NCBI GenBank assembly: GCA_027717645.1
Contig: JALLOG010000008.1
Span: 1 to 53,109, forward strand
Source: Desulfobacterota bacterium AH_259_B03_O07
GTDB lineage: Bacteria; Desulfobacterota_D; UBA1144; Nemesobacterales; CSP1-2
DNA length: 53,109 nt
Direction of reading: 5' to 3'
Shown one piece after another: positions 45,172 to 53,109 of the stretch. The notes below the pieces were generated by a model. The model saw only the letters and a list, made by a program, of their open reading frames with translations, searched no databases and was not told where the DNA came from. Position numbers and translations under genes: made by a program. Each line of letters begins with the position of its first letter. Within the stretch, counting starts at the first letter, position 1.

Positions 45172-47013
45172 TTAAAATTCTACCCTTACAAAATCATTTC
45201 CTGATGCGCCAAAATCCTCTATCAAATCACCGTTTACATCTCCAAGGTCCTGAGTTTGAAGCCCAAAATTCATCTCATCAGGCTCAACACCATTTAAGAT
45301 AACATCGGCGTCTTGTGCACTGACAACGGGTGGAAAATCATCGCGGCCCAAGAATACAAATTCTCTACCCTCAACAGAACATGGAGCTCCAACAGAACAT
45401 GGAGCTCCTACAGCAAAATCGGCATTTGATTGTTCCAACACAACAACGGTAGCAGTGGGTCTTTTATCCGTGGTGACTTCAGGAGTGAGATTATTTAAAA
45501 CCACCAGAGAAGTTCCAAAAAGATCACCAGTTTCTATTCCTGTGAACTCAGTTGAAAAGTTTGGTTCAATCCCAGTATTGTTTGCATTGTCTAATGCTTC
45601 TCCTGAATAGAGAAACACAGATCCAGTATCCATATTAGCTCCAGGGGCGCCTATAATAAGGTCGCTGTCCCCGTCCCCATCTTCATCTATATCTCCCCCA
45701 CCGGAAACAGACGCTCCAAACACATCTGATGCATCCCCTTGAATTATTACAACGTCAGATGTATCGGTTGCAAGATCTTTCACTCCATTGACGTTACTAA
45801 AAAAAACATTGACTTTACCTGAACCTACAGAGCTAATAGCATATTCTCTAGTGGAGCTCCCCCCGATTCCACTCGCATCCGTAATAGCAGAACCAAACCT
45901 ATCCCCAGGTGATTGACCTATTATTATTCCTGTTGCATCATTTGCTGGTATAACATTGCCACTCAAGTCGTCTCCTTCGAATCTATATGTCTTTCCGGTT
46001 TCGAAATTAGCACCCGGTGCACCTACAAAGAATTCATCACCCCTCCTATCAACATTCGCAAACCCAACAGTTTCAATACCGAACTCATCCCCCTGATTCT
46101 CTCCGGTGATTAGGAAGTCAGGCTGATCACCTGCAGTTAAATTAATTACTTCTGGAAAATCATTACTACCAAATATTATAAAAACCTCTCCCCTCTCACC
46201 ATCAAACCCCGGAGCTCCTATTGCTATCTCATCCAAAAAAGGTCCCGAACCACCAAAATCTCCAGTTCCTGTAACAGATGCTCCAAATCCATCTTCTATA
46301 CTACCTATGATAGTTACGTCAGCGGATGAAACATCGAGGATATTATCCGGAGAACCTTCCGCGATATTACCGCGACCAAAGAAAATATATACCATTCCAC
46401 TACACGGATCCCCTATTAAAATATCATTTCTAGCTATTCCATCGTCCTCATCTTCTTGAGTATTAGTAACATTACCGGCCCCAATTGAAAATCCCATCGG
46501 ACAATCGCTATCCGGATCCTGTATTCTAACCGTTTGTAAAAACGTTACTACCTCAGTAGCGTTTGACGGTTGTGAAAGATTCCCTACTTCGTCACTGGAC
46601 TGTATCAAATAACAAAATATATCATCTCCGGTTATATCAAATCTAGGTGCTGGAAAACACTCGCTTTCCCCTGCAGACTGAGGTTGAATGAATTCGGGAA
46701 CTTGAATCCCTTCACTAAAGTTATCTTGTAATATTTGTTCTATACTCTCGCAAGTTTCTCCTTCAGTTAATGTAATCCCAAGACTTGCGAGTGTTACACT
46801 GTCAAAGAATCTTATAAAATAAATTGAGGCTCTACCCCTAGGCCCATTATCCCCAGGAGCTGTCCAATCTAATAGTCTCGCTAATTGATCAGTTCGTAAA
46901 TCCGTAATTTGATTTGGTGGTGTATCATCCCCAACGGCGCAAGATGTAACTGCCAGGATCAATACAATTGATAAGTTTATTAAGCACAATTTCACTTTTT
47001 CCAGATTATTCAT
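45172..47013 (-). CDS. FG-GAP repeat (integrin-alpha-like) lipoprotein
   Basis: A 613-residue secreted protein. The signal peptide ends in a lipobox (VTSC at about 22-25), so the mature protein is a lipoprotein. Residues 28-180 are a fibronectin-III-like segment (PPNQITDLRTDQLARLLDWTAPGD). The rest consists of about six or seven FG-GAP repeats with the pattern GD-x-FG-x-S/A and FAVGAP or LIIGAPGAN, several with a calcium loop (DIDEDGDGDSD, DVNGDLIED). These fold into a beta propeller as in integrin alpha chains and bacterial surface proteins. An 18-bp tandem duplication at 45373-45408 gives VGAPCSVGAPCS. The gene ends about 100 bases from the convergent ABC ATPase. Function unknown; adhesion or binding is possible. 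Confidence 0.85.
   Translation of the reverse strand: MNNLEKVKLCLINLSIVLILAVTSCAVGDDTPPNQITDLRTDQLARLLDWTAPGDNGPRGRASIYFIRFFDSVTLASLGITLTEGETCESIEQILQDNFSEGIQVPEFIQPQSAGESECFPAPRFDITGDDIFCYLIQSSDEVGNLSQPSNATEVVTFLQTVRIQDPDSDCPMGFSIGAGNVTNTQEDEDDGIARNDILIGDPCSGMVYIFFGRGNIAEGSPDNILDVSSADVTIIGSIEDGFGASVTGTGDFGGSGPFLDEIAIGAPGFDGERGEVFIIFGSNDFPEVINLTAGDQPDFLITGENQGDEFGIETVGFANVDRRGDEFFVGAPGANFETGKTYRFEGDDLSGNVIPANDATGIIIGQSPGDRFGSAITDASGIGGSSTREYAISSVGSGKVNVFFSNVNGVKDLATDTSDVVIIQGDASDVFGASVSGGGDIDEDGDGDSDLIIGAPGANMDTGSVFLYSGEALDNANNTGIEPNFSTEFTGIETGDLFGTSLVVLNNLTPEVTTDKRPTATVVVLEQSNADFAVGAPCSVGAPCSVEGREFVFLGRDDFPPVVSAQDADVILNGVEPDEMNFGLQTQDLGDVNGDLIEDFGASGNDFVRVEF
45373..45408 (-). repeat. 18-bp tandem duplication inside the FG-GAP gene
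   Basis: The unit aacagaacatggagctcc occurs twice head to tail (45373-45390 and 45391-45408) and doubles six residues in frame (GAPCSV). The exact identity implies a recent slip, and the copy number could vary between strains. Confidence 0.85.
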
Positions 47014-47168
47014 TCAAATGGCCCTCGAATTTTAAAATTTATGAAGTTTACCGAACTAATTGTTACAATCCAACTTTATATAGGATAGCCGAAATTTATT
47101 CAAACTAGCCATAAATATTTTAGCCCATTTTTAAAAAGGAAAAGAATTAACACAACTGGTAATGTTGT

Positions 47169-48011
47169 TTAATTCATCTTCTCTGTGAGACTCCTTAAAA
47201 TAGGAATATAATTCCGTATTTCTTCGTTATCTGGAGATTTTGGTGACAACCTTATATATGTTTCAAGGTCAGAAAGCGCCTGAGAAAAACACTCGAGATT
47301 ATAATATAGAAGTCCTCGGTCTCTAATATCTAGGCTGGACTTAGGATTAATAATTAGAAGCATATCTACAACCCGAAGAGCCTTAAGAAAGTTTTTAGAA
47401 TCGATGTAAATATTCTTTAAATTATGAAGAATTCTGGTGGCTATTTGCTTCTTTGACGTCGATCGCAACATTTCTTTTTGAAACTGGACTCTTCCTAAAT
47501 AAACTCTATTCAATATAGTCTGGCAGTCCTCCTCAGAAAGAGTATTCCCCTTGTTAAATGGATCAATTAGAATCACTTCTGCTGTTTCCTCGTATTTCAG
47601 AATAAAATGTCCCGGAAAACCTACTCCTGCTAAAGATAATCCAATTCTACTAGCAATTTCCATATAAAGAACGGAAAGTGTAATTGGAATCCCTGTTCTC
47701 CTGTCCAAGAGATCATTTAGGAAACTATTTTTTGGATCATAGTAGTCCTCCTCATTTCCGTGAAAGCCTTGATCGATAAAAAGATAATTGTTAATTAATT
47801 CAATCAAATTATACGGGTCAGCCTTCTTCCCGATTCTCTCTTTAACTTCTCTACCCATTAAATCGATCCTTTTTAAATACTCATTACAATTCAAGTTGGG
47901 GTACTCAACGGATTCGGCCAAAAGAAGAGCAGCTTTGGCAAGATTTATTTTCTCCTCTTCCTGACGAACTTCATTAGCAAAACTTTTTTGCGGCTCAGAA
48001 TAATTCATCAT
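47169..48011 (-). CDS. SirB1-family protein (transglutaminase-like with TPR)
   Basis: A 280-residue protein. Residues 20-160 form the SirB1 transglutaminase-like region: NSFLNDLLDRRTGIPITLSVLYMEIASRIGLSLAGVGFPGHFILKY, with His135, and DPFNKGNTLSEEDC. The usual catalytic cysteine of transglutaminases is not seen, as in other SirB1 proteins. Residues 190-270 form TPR-like helices (LHNLKNIYIDSKNFLKALRVVDMLL, RDRGLLYYNLECFSQALSDLETYI). The family is widespread and its role is not established. Shine-Dalgarno GGAG precedes a double ATG. A broken aldo/keto reductase lies just upstream. Confidence 0.85.
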   Translation of the reverse strand: MMNYSEPQKSFANEVRQEEEKINLAKAALLLAESVEYPNLNCNEYLKRIDLMGREVKERIGKKADPYNLIELINNYLFIDQGFHGNEEDYYDPKNSFLNDLLDRRTGIPITLSVLYMEIASRIGLSLAGVGFPGHFILKYEETAEVILIDPFNKGNTLSEEDCQTILNRVYLGRVQFQKEMLRSTSKKQIATRILHNLKNIYIDSKNFLKALRVVDMLLIINPKSSLDIRDRGLLYYNLECFSQALSDLETYIRLSPKSPDNEEIRNYIPILRSLTEKMN

Positions 48012-48090
48012 TTTGCACTCCAGCCTGAATAATCAGATTTCTAATACTTACTAGACCGTGATTCCAAAATTGCGTTCGCTTCTGCTAAGA

Positions 48091-48237
48091 CTAGTATCGG
48101 GATAGTAATTTAATCCTTTCGAGTTCTTCGCTTGTTAGGAGTGGCGCAGTAAGCGATCCTAAAATTTCATCAAGCTCTCCTCTGTTTACAGCCCGTGGAA
48201 TTGCAACCGAGGCTCCCTGAAATCGTAATACCTAGTG
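48091..48237 (-). pseudogene. Aldo/keto reductase, C-terminal fragment
   Basis: About 47 codons match the end of an aldo/keto reductase: IH-stop-VLRFQGASVAIPRAVNRGELDEILGSL, then LTSEELERIKLL, ending at a TAG at 48091-48093. Relatives have Trp at the stop position (compare WVLRQPG), so this looks like TGG to TAG. The rest of the gene is missing: immediately upstream in the same frame stands the 5' end of a glycosyltransferase gene. No product is expected. Confidence 0.7.
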
Positions 48238-48501
48238 AATAGCAGATAATGTGTAGGAAACCATATCAGGTATAGACCAAACTGACTCTCTGGCCCTAAC
48301 ACAAGGAACTCTATATATATTAGTACCATTTATTTGTTCGTATTTAGGAAGGCCTCTAAATCCCATTGTAACCAGATCAACCTCTTGACCCAGATTGACC
48401 AACTCCTTAGTTAATCCATAAACTACCTTAGCTCCTCCTCCACCTAGAGGCGGAAATTCATAGCACAGCATCAACACCTTAATACTTCTTGACGGGCTCA
48501 T
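48232..48501 (-). pseudogene. GT4 glycosyltransferase, N-terminal fragment
   Basis: The 89 codons cover only the first part of a glycosyltransferase: KVLMLCYEFPPLGGGGAKVVYGLTKELVNLGQEVDLVTMGFRGLP, the acceptor-domain start with its glycine-rich loop. Similarity ends near SYTLSA, after which the frame meets a TAG at about 48232-48234 and continues as an aldo/keto reductase tail. The donor-binding half is gone. The start codon and first residues are intact, so a short non-enzymatic peptide could be made. It is a different subfamily from the glycosyltransferases at 5434-11585. Confidence 0.8.
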
Positions 48502-48786
48502 AATTAAATATAAAGACTATCCTCTATCCTTGCATCGTTCATTTTATAAATAAATTTAATCAATGTATAGACATAAGTTTATAAATGCTTATACTCGATT
48601 TCTGAATTTATTCCATTATCACATGGAATAAGTATCAAATACTAAATTAATAGGTACATACTTACAACTTGTTTAAATTATCTAGAATTTCAATTATATC
48701 AAAACTTTACAATAACATTGATAATAACTTTCTCTCATGGTAATTTGCCCCTAAAAAATTACAATATTACCGGAGGTCCGAATAAA

Positions 48787-50064
48787 GTGGTGAAGATCGT
48801 TTCTATAAAGGCAAGAGAAATTTTGGATTCTCGTGGCAATCCAACAGTTGAAGTAGACGTAATATGCGATGATGGTTCGGTTGGAAGAGCCGCGGTACCC
48901 TCAGGTGCCTCAACTGGAATCCACGAAGCAATTGAGCTTAGGGACAAAAATAAAAAGAGGTTTATGGGACGGGGTGTTTTACAAGCTGTTAAAAATGTCA
49001 ACAACATAATAGCACCCAAGATAATAGGGATGGATGTGACTTTCCAAAGCTCCATAGATAACAAAATGATAGATCTCGATAAAACACCCAATAAATCAAG
49101 ACTAGGAGCAAACGCTATCCTAGGGGTTTCACTCGGAGTAGCTAAGGCTGCCTCTAACTCCCAAGGAGTTCCACTTTACAGTTATATTGGAGGCGTATCG
49201 GCGAATATCCTCCCAACTCCTCTTATGAATATAATTAACGGAGGGGCGCACGCCGATAACAATCTGGACATTCAGGAGTTCATGATTGTTCCCATCGGGT
49301 TTAATTTATTTTCAGAAGCTATAAGGGCTGGAGCTGAGGTATTTCAAAATCTAAAGGCAATTCTGAAGAAAAAGGATTATTCGACTTCTGTAGGTGATGA
49401 AGGAGGCTTTGCTCCAAATCTAAAATCAAATGAAGAAGCCATTGAATGTATCCTAGAATCAATACACAAGGCGAAATATCAGGTTGGTCAAGATATTGCA
49501 TTAGCCCTCGATGTCGCATCAAGTGAGTTCTATAAAAATGGCAAATATCAGATAGAAAATAAAAAATTGGAAGCAGATAAGATAACGGATTTATATAAAG
49601 GCTGGGTTAAGAAATACCCAATTATTTCGATCGAAGATCCGATGGCTGAAGACGATTGGAAAGGATGGAAGCTATTAACAAAAGAGCTTGGCAAATCCGT
49701 ACAGATCGTTGGAGATGACCTTTTTGTCACAAATACAAGGAGATTAGAAAAGGGAATCAAAGAGGGAGTCGCAAATTCTATATTAATAAAAGTTAATCAA
49801 ATTGGAACACTCACCGAGACACTCGAAGCTATCAATATGGCGTCTAGTGCAGGATTCACTTATATAATATCCCATCGTTCTGGAGAAACCGAAGACTCGA
49901 CCATCGCAGATATTGCAGTAGCAACTAATTCTGGGCAAATTAAAGCCGGTTCGGCGTCAAGGAGTGATAGGACGGCGAAATATAATCAACTTCTAAGAAT
50001 AGAAGAAGAACTTGGGAGTGAAGCCAGGTACTTAGGAAGATCAGCCTTCAAATTTGAATCATAA
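48787..50064 (+). CDS. eno: Enolase
   Basis: About 425 residues. The enzyme dehydrates 2-phosphoglycerate to phosphoenolpyruvate and often sits in the RNA degradosome. [21 protein letters not shown] opens the protein; the conserved [14 protein letters not shown] loop closes over the substrate. [32 protein letters not shown] and [11 protein letters not shown] hold magnesium and catalytic residues, the catalytic lysine is in [11 protein letters not shown], and [20 protein letters not shown] is diagnostic. The frame is open upstream to a TTG at 48718, but the GTG at 48787, ten bases after a GGAGG, gives the family's usual N-terminus. It stands alone. Confidence 0.95.
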   Translation: MVKIVSIKAREILDSRGNPTVEVDVICDDGSVGRAAVPSGASTGIHEAIELRDKNKKRFMGRGVLQAVKNVNNIIAPKIIGMDVTFQSSIDNKMIDLDKTPNKSRLGANAILGVSLGVAKAASNSQGVPLYSYIGGVSANILPTPLMNIINGGAHADNNLDIQEFMIVPIGFNLFSEAIRAGAEVFQNLKAILKKKDYSTSVGDEGGFAPNLKSNEEAIECILESIHKAKYQVGQDIALALDVASSEFYKNGKYQIENKKLEADKITDLYKGWVKKYPIISIEDPMAEDDWKGWKLLTKELGKSVQIVGDDLFVTNTRRLEKGIKEGVANSILIKVNQIGTLTETLEAINMASSAGFTYIISHRSGETEDSTIADIAVATNSGQIKAGSASRSDRTAKYNQLLRIEEELGSEARYLGRSAFKFES

Positions 50065-50399
50065 TTACAGCTGACTTAGGGTAGCCAATGAGTCCCGTCG
50101 ATTAAACTCGGGACAGGCCTCCTCGTGAAGTTTTTAATGCCCACTTACAATTTCTTATCCCAACGCCAAGTCATGCTGAGCTCGCTCGAGCATCTAGATA
50201 GAAATACTAAAATTAACCCTGATACAAATCTCAGGACAAATTTGGGATCAGGGAAAAGTAACCCCCGAAAAATGTCTGTCCTAGGTTGAGATGTACAGCC
50301 TATTTCAGCTAAGAAAAGTGTTTATGCTCAATACTGGATTTAACAGATTCTTTTTTTGGGTATAATTATTCATTTGATAACGATCTGAGGGAAAATTAA
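50065..50399. other. Gap between eno and leuC with interspersed repeats and a promoter
   Basis: No gene seen. A unit at 50089-50131 (gggtagccaatgagtccc ... actcgggac) matches one at 24698-24740, and its GTCCCG / CGGGAC arms form a hairpin near the eno end. About 50170-50200 holds another palindromic unit (catgctgag ... gagcat). A further inverted pair (CCTGAT / ATCAGG) lies around 50218-50252. Confidence 0.65.
50339..50366 (+). promoter_or_regulatory. Putative promoter of leuCD
   Basis: TTTAAC at 50339-50344 and a perfect TATAAT at 50361-50366 with a 16-base spacer. The leader of about 27 bases carries a GAGGG Shine-Dalgarno before the ATG at 50400. There is no room downstream of this promoter for a leucine leader-peptide attenuator. 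Confidence 0.5.
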
Positions 50400-51824
50400 A
50401 TGGCTGCTAAAACTCTATTTAATAAAATATGGGAATCGCATGTGGTTCTAGAGGAACCGGACAAACCAACTCTGCTTTATATAGATTTACATCTTGTTCA
50501 TGAGGTTACTTCCCCACAAGCATTCGAGGGTGTTCGTCTTTCCGGCAGAGGAGTAAGGAGGCCTGATCTAACATTTGCAACTAAAGATCATAATGTACCT
50601 ACACACGATAGATCTCTTCCAATCGATGATCCAATCTCGAAAAAGCAAATGGATACACTAAGGGAAAATTGTAATGAATATGGTATTACCTTATTTGGAC
50701 TTACTACGAATAGTGATCTTCAGGGAATCGTCCATGTAATTGGACCGGAGCTTGGATTGACAAAGCCGGGTATGACAATAGTTTGCGGAGATAGTCATAC
50801 ATCAACCCATGGAGCCTTTGGTGCACTGGCGATTGGTATTGGGACAAGCGAAGTTGAACACGTTCTTGCAACCCAATGTCTTAGGCAAAACCGACCTAAA
50901 GTCTTTGAAGTCAAGGTAAAGGGAAAAAGGACACAGGGTGTAACTGCAAAAGATATAATATTAAGTATTATAGGACATATCGGAATTGCCGGCGCAACCG
51001 GGACAGTAATTGAGTATAGAGGCGAAGCAATAGAAGCCCTGTCGATGGAAGAGAGGATGACGATTTGCAACATGTCTATAGAAGCAGGAGCACGCGCGGG
51101 AATCATTGCTCCGGACGAGAAGACATTTAAATATATTGAAGGAAGGCGTTATGCACCAAAAGGAAAAGACTTTGATGATGCTGTAGAATCGTGGAGAGGT
51201 TTTAAAACAGATGAAGGCGCTACCTTTGATAAGACTGTAACACTTGATGCATCTTCCATGGCTCCTCAGGTTAGTTGGGGTACCAACCCGGGTATGGTTA
51301 CAGATGTAACCGGTTATGTTCCTGACCCAGATACATTCTCAGATCTTAATAGTCAAAAGGCTGCAAAGAGTGCACTCAGTTATATGGGACTTACTCCTAA
51401 CACAGCCATACGAGAGATAAAGTTAGATAGAGTATTTATTGGATCATGCACCAACTCCAGAATAGAGGACTTAACTGCTGCAGCCAAGATTGTTAAAGGA
51501 AAGAAAGTTGCACAAGATGTGAGAGCAATGGTTGTTCCAGGTTCCCAGATGGTTAAATCAGAGGCTGAGAAGGAGGGAATCGATAAGATCTTTAAAGAAG
51601 CCGGATTTGAATGGCGTGAATCGGGCTGCAGTATGTGCTTGGGTATGAATCCCGATATATTAGCACCGGGTGACCGATGTGCAAGCACATCTAATAGAAA
51701 TTTCGAAGGCCGTCAGGGTAAAGGCGGAAGAACACATTTGGTAAGTCCTATAATGGCCGCTGCCGCAGCAATTGAGGGACATTTTGTGGATGTACGCGAA
51801 TTGGATATTAATAAAGAAATTTAA
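50400..51824 (+). CDS. leuC: 3-isopropylmalate dehydratase large subunit
   Basis: A 474-residue aconitase-family subunit that, with LeuD, isomerises 2- to 3-isopropylmalate in leucine synthesis. [12 protein letters not shown] and [22 protein letters not shown] open the protein. The substrate/iron-sulfur region includes [32 protein letters not shown]. The cluster cysteines are in [12 protein letters not shown] and [12 protein letters not shown]. The C-terminal [19 protein letters not shown] is the family end. The length is that of the bacterial leuC (about 470). LeuD starts 12 bases downstream. leuA and leuB are not in the window. Confidence 0.95.
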   Translation: MAAKTLFNKIWESHVVLEEPDKPTLLYIDLHLVHEVTSPQAFEGVRLSGRGVRRPDLTFATKDHNVPTHDRSLPIDDPISKKQMDTLRENCNEYGITLFGLTTNSDLQGIVHVIGPELGLTKPGMTIVCGDSHTSTHGAFGALAIGIGTSEVEHVLATQCLRQNRPKVFEVKVKGKRTQGVTAKDIILSIIGHIGIAGATGTVIEYRGEAIEALSMEERMTICNMSIEAGARAGIIAPDEKTFKYIEGRRYAPKGKDFDDAVESWRGFKTDEGATFDKTVTLDASSMAPQVSWGTNPGMVTDVTGYVPDPDTFSDLNSQKAAKSALSYMGLTPNTAIREIKLDRVFIGSCTNSRIEDLTAAAKIVKGKKVAQDVRAMVVPGSQMVKSEAEKEGIDKIFKEAGFEWRESGCSMCLGMNPDILAPGDRCASTSNRNFEGRQGKGGRTHLVSPIMAAAAAIEGHFVDVRELDINKEI

Positions 51825-51835
51825 CGAGGTACATT

Positions 51836-52450
51836 ATGGAACCATTACAAATCGTGAGCGGAACTGTAGCACCCTTAGATAAGATAAATGTCGATACAGA
51901 TCAAATCATACCCAAACAGTTTTTAAAACGCGTTGAAAGAACAGGATTTGGAAAATCTCTCTTTTATGATTGGAGATACAATGATGATGGGACTGAAAAT
52001 CCCGAGTTTGAATTAAATAAAGATCACTATAGAGGGGCAAACATACTTCTTACCAGGGATAATTTTGGAAGCGGGAGTTCAAGAGAACATGCTCCATGGG
52101 CATTAAGGGAATATGGTTTTAAAGTTATAATTGCTCCTTCATTCGCAGATATCTTTTATAATAATTGTTTTAAAAATGCAATTTTACCAATAACCCTCCA
52201 TAGGAGCACAGTTGATGAACTCTTTTTGAAAGTCTATTCAACAAAGGGTTATTCGCTTACCGTTGATTTAGAATCACAAACCATACACGCCGATCATGGA
52301 TGGGAAATTCATTTTGATATAGATCCATTTGGAAAAAGGAATTTACTCGAAGGGCTAGACGACATCGCTCATTCATTAGAGCATGAAGATGAGATAAAGC
52401 GCTACGAGGAAAACATGGTCTTAGAACGCAAATGGGCTCTTCCAAATTAA
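51836..52450 (+). CDS. leuD: 3-isopropylmalate dehydratase small subunit
   Basis: A 204-residue swivelling subunit. GTVAPLDKINVDTDQIIPKQFLKRVERTGFG opens the protein and the active-site segment LTRDNFGSGSSREHAPWALREYGFKVIIAPSFADIFYNNCFKNAILPI is fully conserved; it supplies substrate-binding serine and arginine residues to the complex. The length (about 200) fits the LeuD1 type partner of long LeuC. A Shine-Dalgarno (CGAGG) lies just before the ATG. It is the last gene of the unit; a noncoding repeat-bearing stretch follows. Confidence 0.95.
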   Translation: MEPLQIVSGTVAPLDKINVDTDQIIPKQFLKRVERTGFGKSLFYDWRYNDDGTENPEFELNKDHYRGANILLTRDNFGSGSSREHAPWALREYGFKVIIAPSFADIFYNNCFKNAILPITLHRSTVDELFLKVYSTKGYSLTVDLESQTIHADHGWEIHFDIDPFGKRNLLEGLDDIAHSLEHEDEIKRYEENMVLERKWALPN

Positions 52451-53019
52451 ATTCCTATGATCATTTATTCATGAATCAATTTCATGCCAAACCCAGATAA
52501 GTATAATAATTTTAAAGCAAAAGCTGTTAATTTAACGTGTGACATGAGCTGGTTATGCCCCATTCTTCGAGTTATACATTAGCACATGAACAATTGATGA
52601 TTCATCTAATTTCTTACCAGAACTAATCAAACAATTCCACTACCGCTTTCTTATTAGACTACAAATGTAATTTATTCTAGCCCGATAATCCCCTATGGCT
52701 TGCTCAAGGATTTCTAACGTCATTCAGCGGAGCAATATAATTCTTTTCTTGTCATCTCGTACTATGTCCCGAACGTAACTGAGGGAACCCGTAATGTCAT
52801 CTCGAATGAACATGAGAGATCTTAAGAATTTTCACTCCGTTCAAATGAGGGATTTCTTCTATTGTCGAAACAGAAATTTTTCACTTCTCTTTTGACTTCG
52901 CCCTGGACAGGATTCAAAACAAGCATTTCTTCTTACAGTCGAAATGTAGATGTTAGGTACTTCAGGGACAGAATTATTGATTTTCAATTTTTTTAGTCTT
53001 TTGAGAATCCTTTTATCAA
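52451..53019. repeat. Right-edge gap with interspersed repeats
   Basis: No gene is seen. From about 52750 to 52870 there are two rough copies of a unit starting gtcatctcg (52751 and 52796), followed by a stretch with gagagatct and later cactccgttc, a pattern of interspersed repeats frequent in bacterial intergenic DNA. A plausible leuD terminator was not identified. Confidence 0.55.
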
Positions 53020-53109
53020 ATGAAAAGGATTAAACGGGCATTCAAAAAATTGCCAAAATCAATTCCGGAAGCGTTAAAAAAAGATTTAACCGAATCAAAG
53101 GATATGAAG
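53020..53109 (+). CDS. Unidentified partial CDS, N-terminus
   Basis: An ATG at 53020 opens a frame that stays open to the window edge (30 codons, MKRIKRAFKKLPKSIPEAL onwards). An in-frame TGA at 53002-53004 bounds it upstream. The sequence is very basic and not a signal peptide. The ribosome-binding site is weak. No family is recognisable from this piece. Confidence 0.35.
   Translation, partial: MKRIKRAFKKLPKSIPEALKKDLTESKDMK

Noticed and set aside
48718-48786. TTG-initiated extension of enolase
   Set aside because: The 23 extra residues are not part of the enolase family, and a GGAGG with a GTG start lies at the expected place.

Overview
The window is AT-rich chromosomal DNA from a Gram-negative bacterium. 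Outer-membrane hallmarks are a TolC-like channel, a periplasmic AMIN-domain amidase, a lipoprotein and an O-antigen-type flippase. The housekeeping genes are complete and bacterial (era, aspS, recG, topA, dprA, rpoZ, eno, leuCD, sucAB). An archaeal-type phosphoglycerate mutase (ApgM) and the general gene mix fit an uncultured deltaproteobacterial or Dadabacteria-like lineage, but I cannot fix the taxon from this window alone. No CRISPR array, rRNA operon or intact transposase was seen.

Layout. 1-1250: gene-poor left edge ending in a tRNA-Leu(GAG) whose 3' end abuts a truncated tyrosine-recombinase gene, an old integration scar. 1313-5200: apgM, a PhnP-like metallo-hydrolase and a cell-wall amidase. 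5434-16596: a surface-polysaccharide locus with several GT4/GT2 glycosyltransferases, a SAM methyltransferase, a Wzx-type flippase and an IspD-like cytidylyltransferase. At least four of its genes are broken. Two paralogous glycosyltransferases are cut and joined 5'-to-5' at about 8585; one methyltransferase carries a single in-frame TAA; another has a frameshift plus an in-frame TAG. 16639-23020: hydantoinase-A-like protein, rpoZ, hisIE, a tandem pair of FmdB-like proteins whose zinc ribbon is split by a long insert, an enoyl-CoA hydratase, a decayed S23/IVP four-helix-bundle gene inside 20-bp inverted repeats, and a nitroreductase. 23021-24861: era flanked by dense palindromic interspersed repeats. 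24862-31580: aspS, the E1 and E2 genes of 2-oxoglutarate dehydrogenase (no E3 here) and a GT2. 31623-41242: recG, topA, ugd, dprA, a DUF1285-like protein and hemW. 41684-47013: a TolC / HlyD / MacB-type-ATPase export set without a permease, convergent with an FG-GAP lipoprotein. 47169-52450: a SirB1-type protein, a chimera of two broken genes (glycosyltransferase 5' end joined to aldo/keto reductase 3' end), eno and leuCD. The right edge is repeat-rich and starts one partial ORF.

How it fits together. apgM and eno catalyse consecutive steps of lower glycolysis, SucA/SucB feed the TCA cycle, and LeuCD make the isopropylmalate isomerase. Ugd provides UDP-glucuronate that the glycosyltransferase locus could use. 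DprA, TopA and RecG are DNA-processing neighbours on one strand. The main theme outside housekeeping is erosion of surface-polysaccharide genes by deletion, nonsense mutation and frameshift, with many small palindromic repeats in the gaps. The most novel-looking intact feature is the pair of split-zinc-ribbon FmdB-like proteins.
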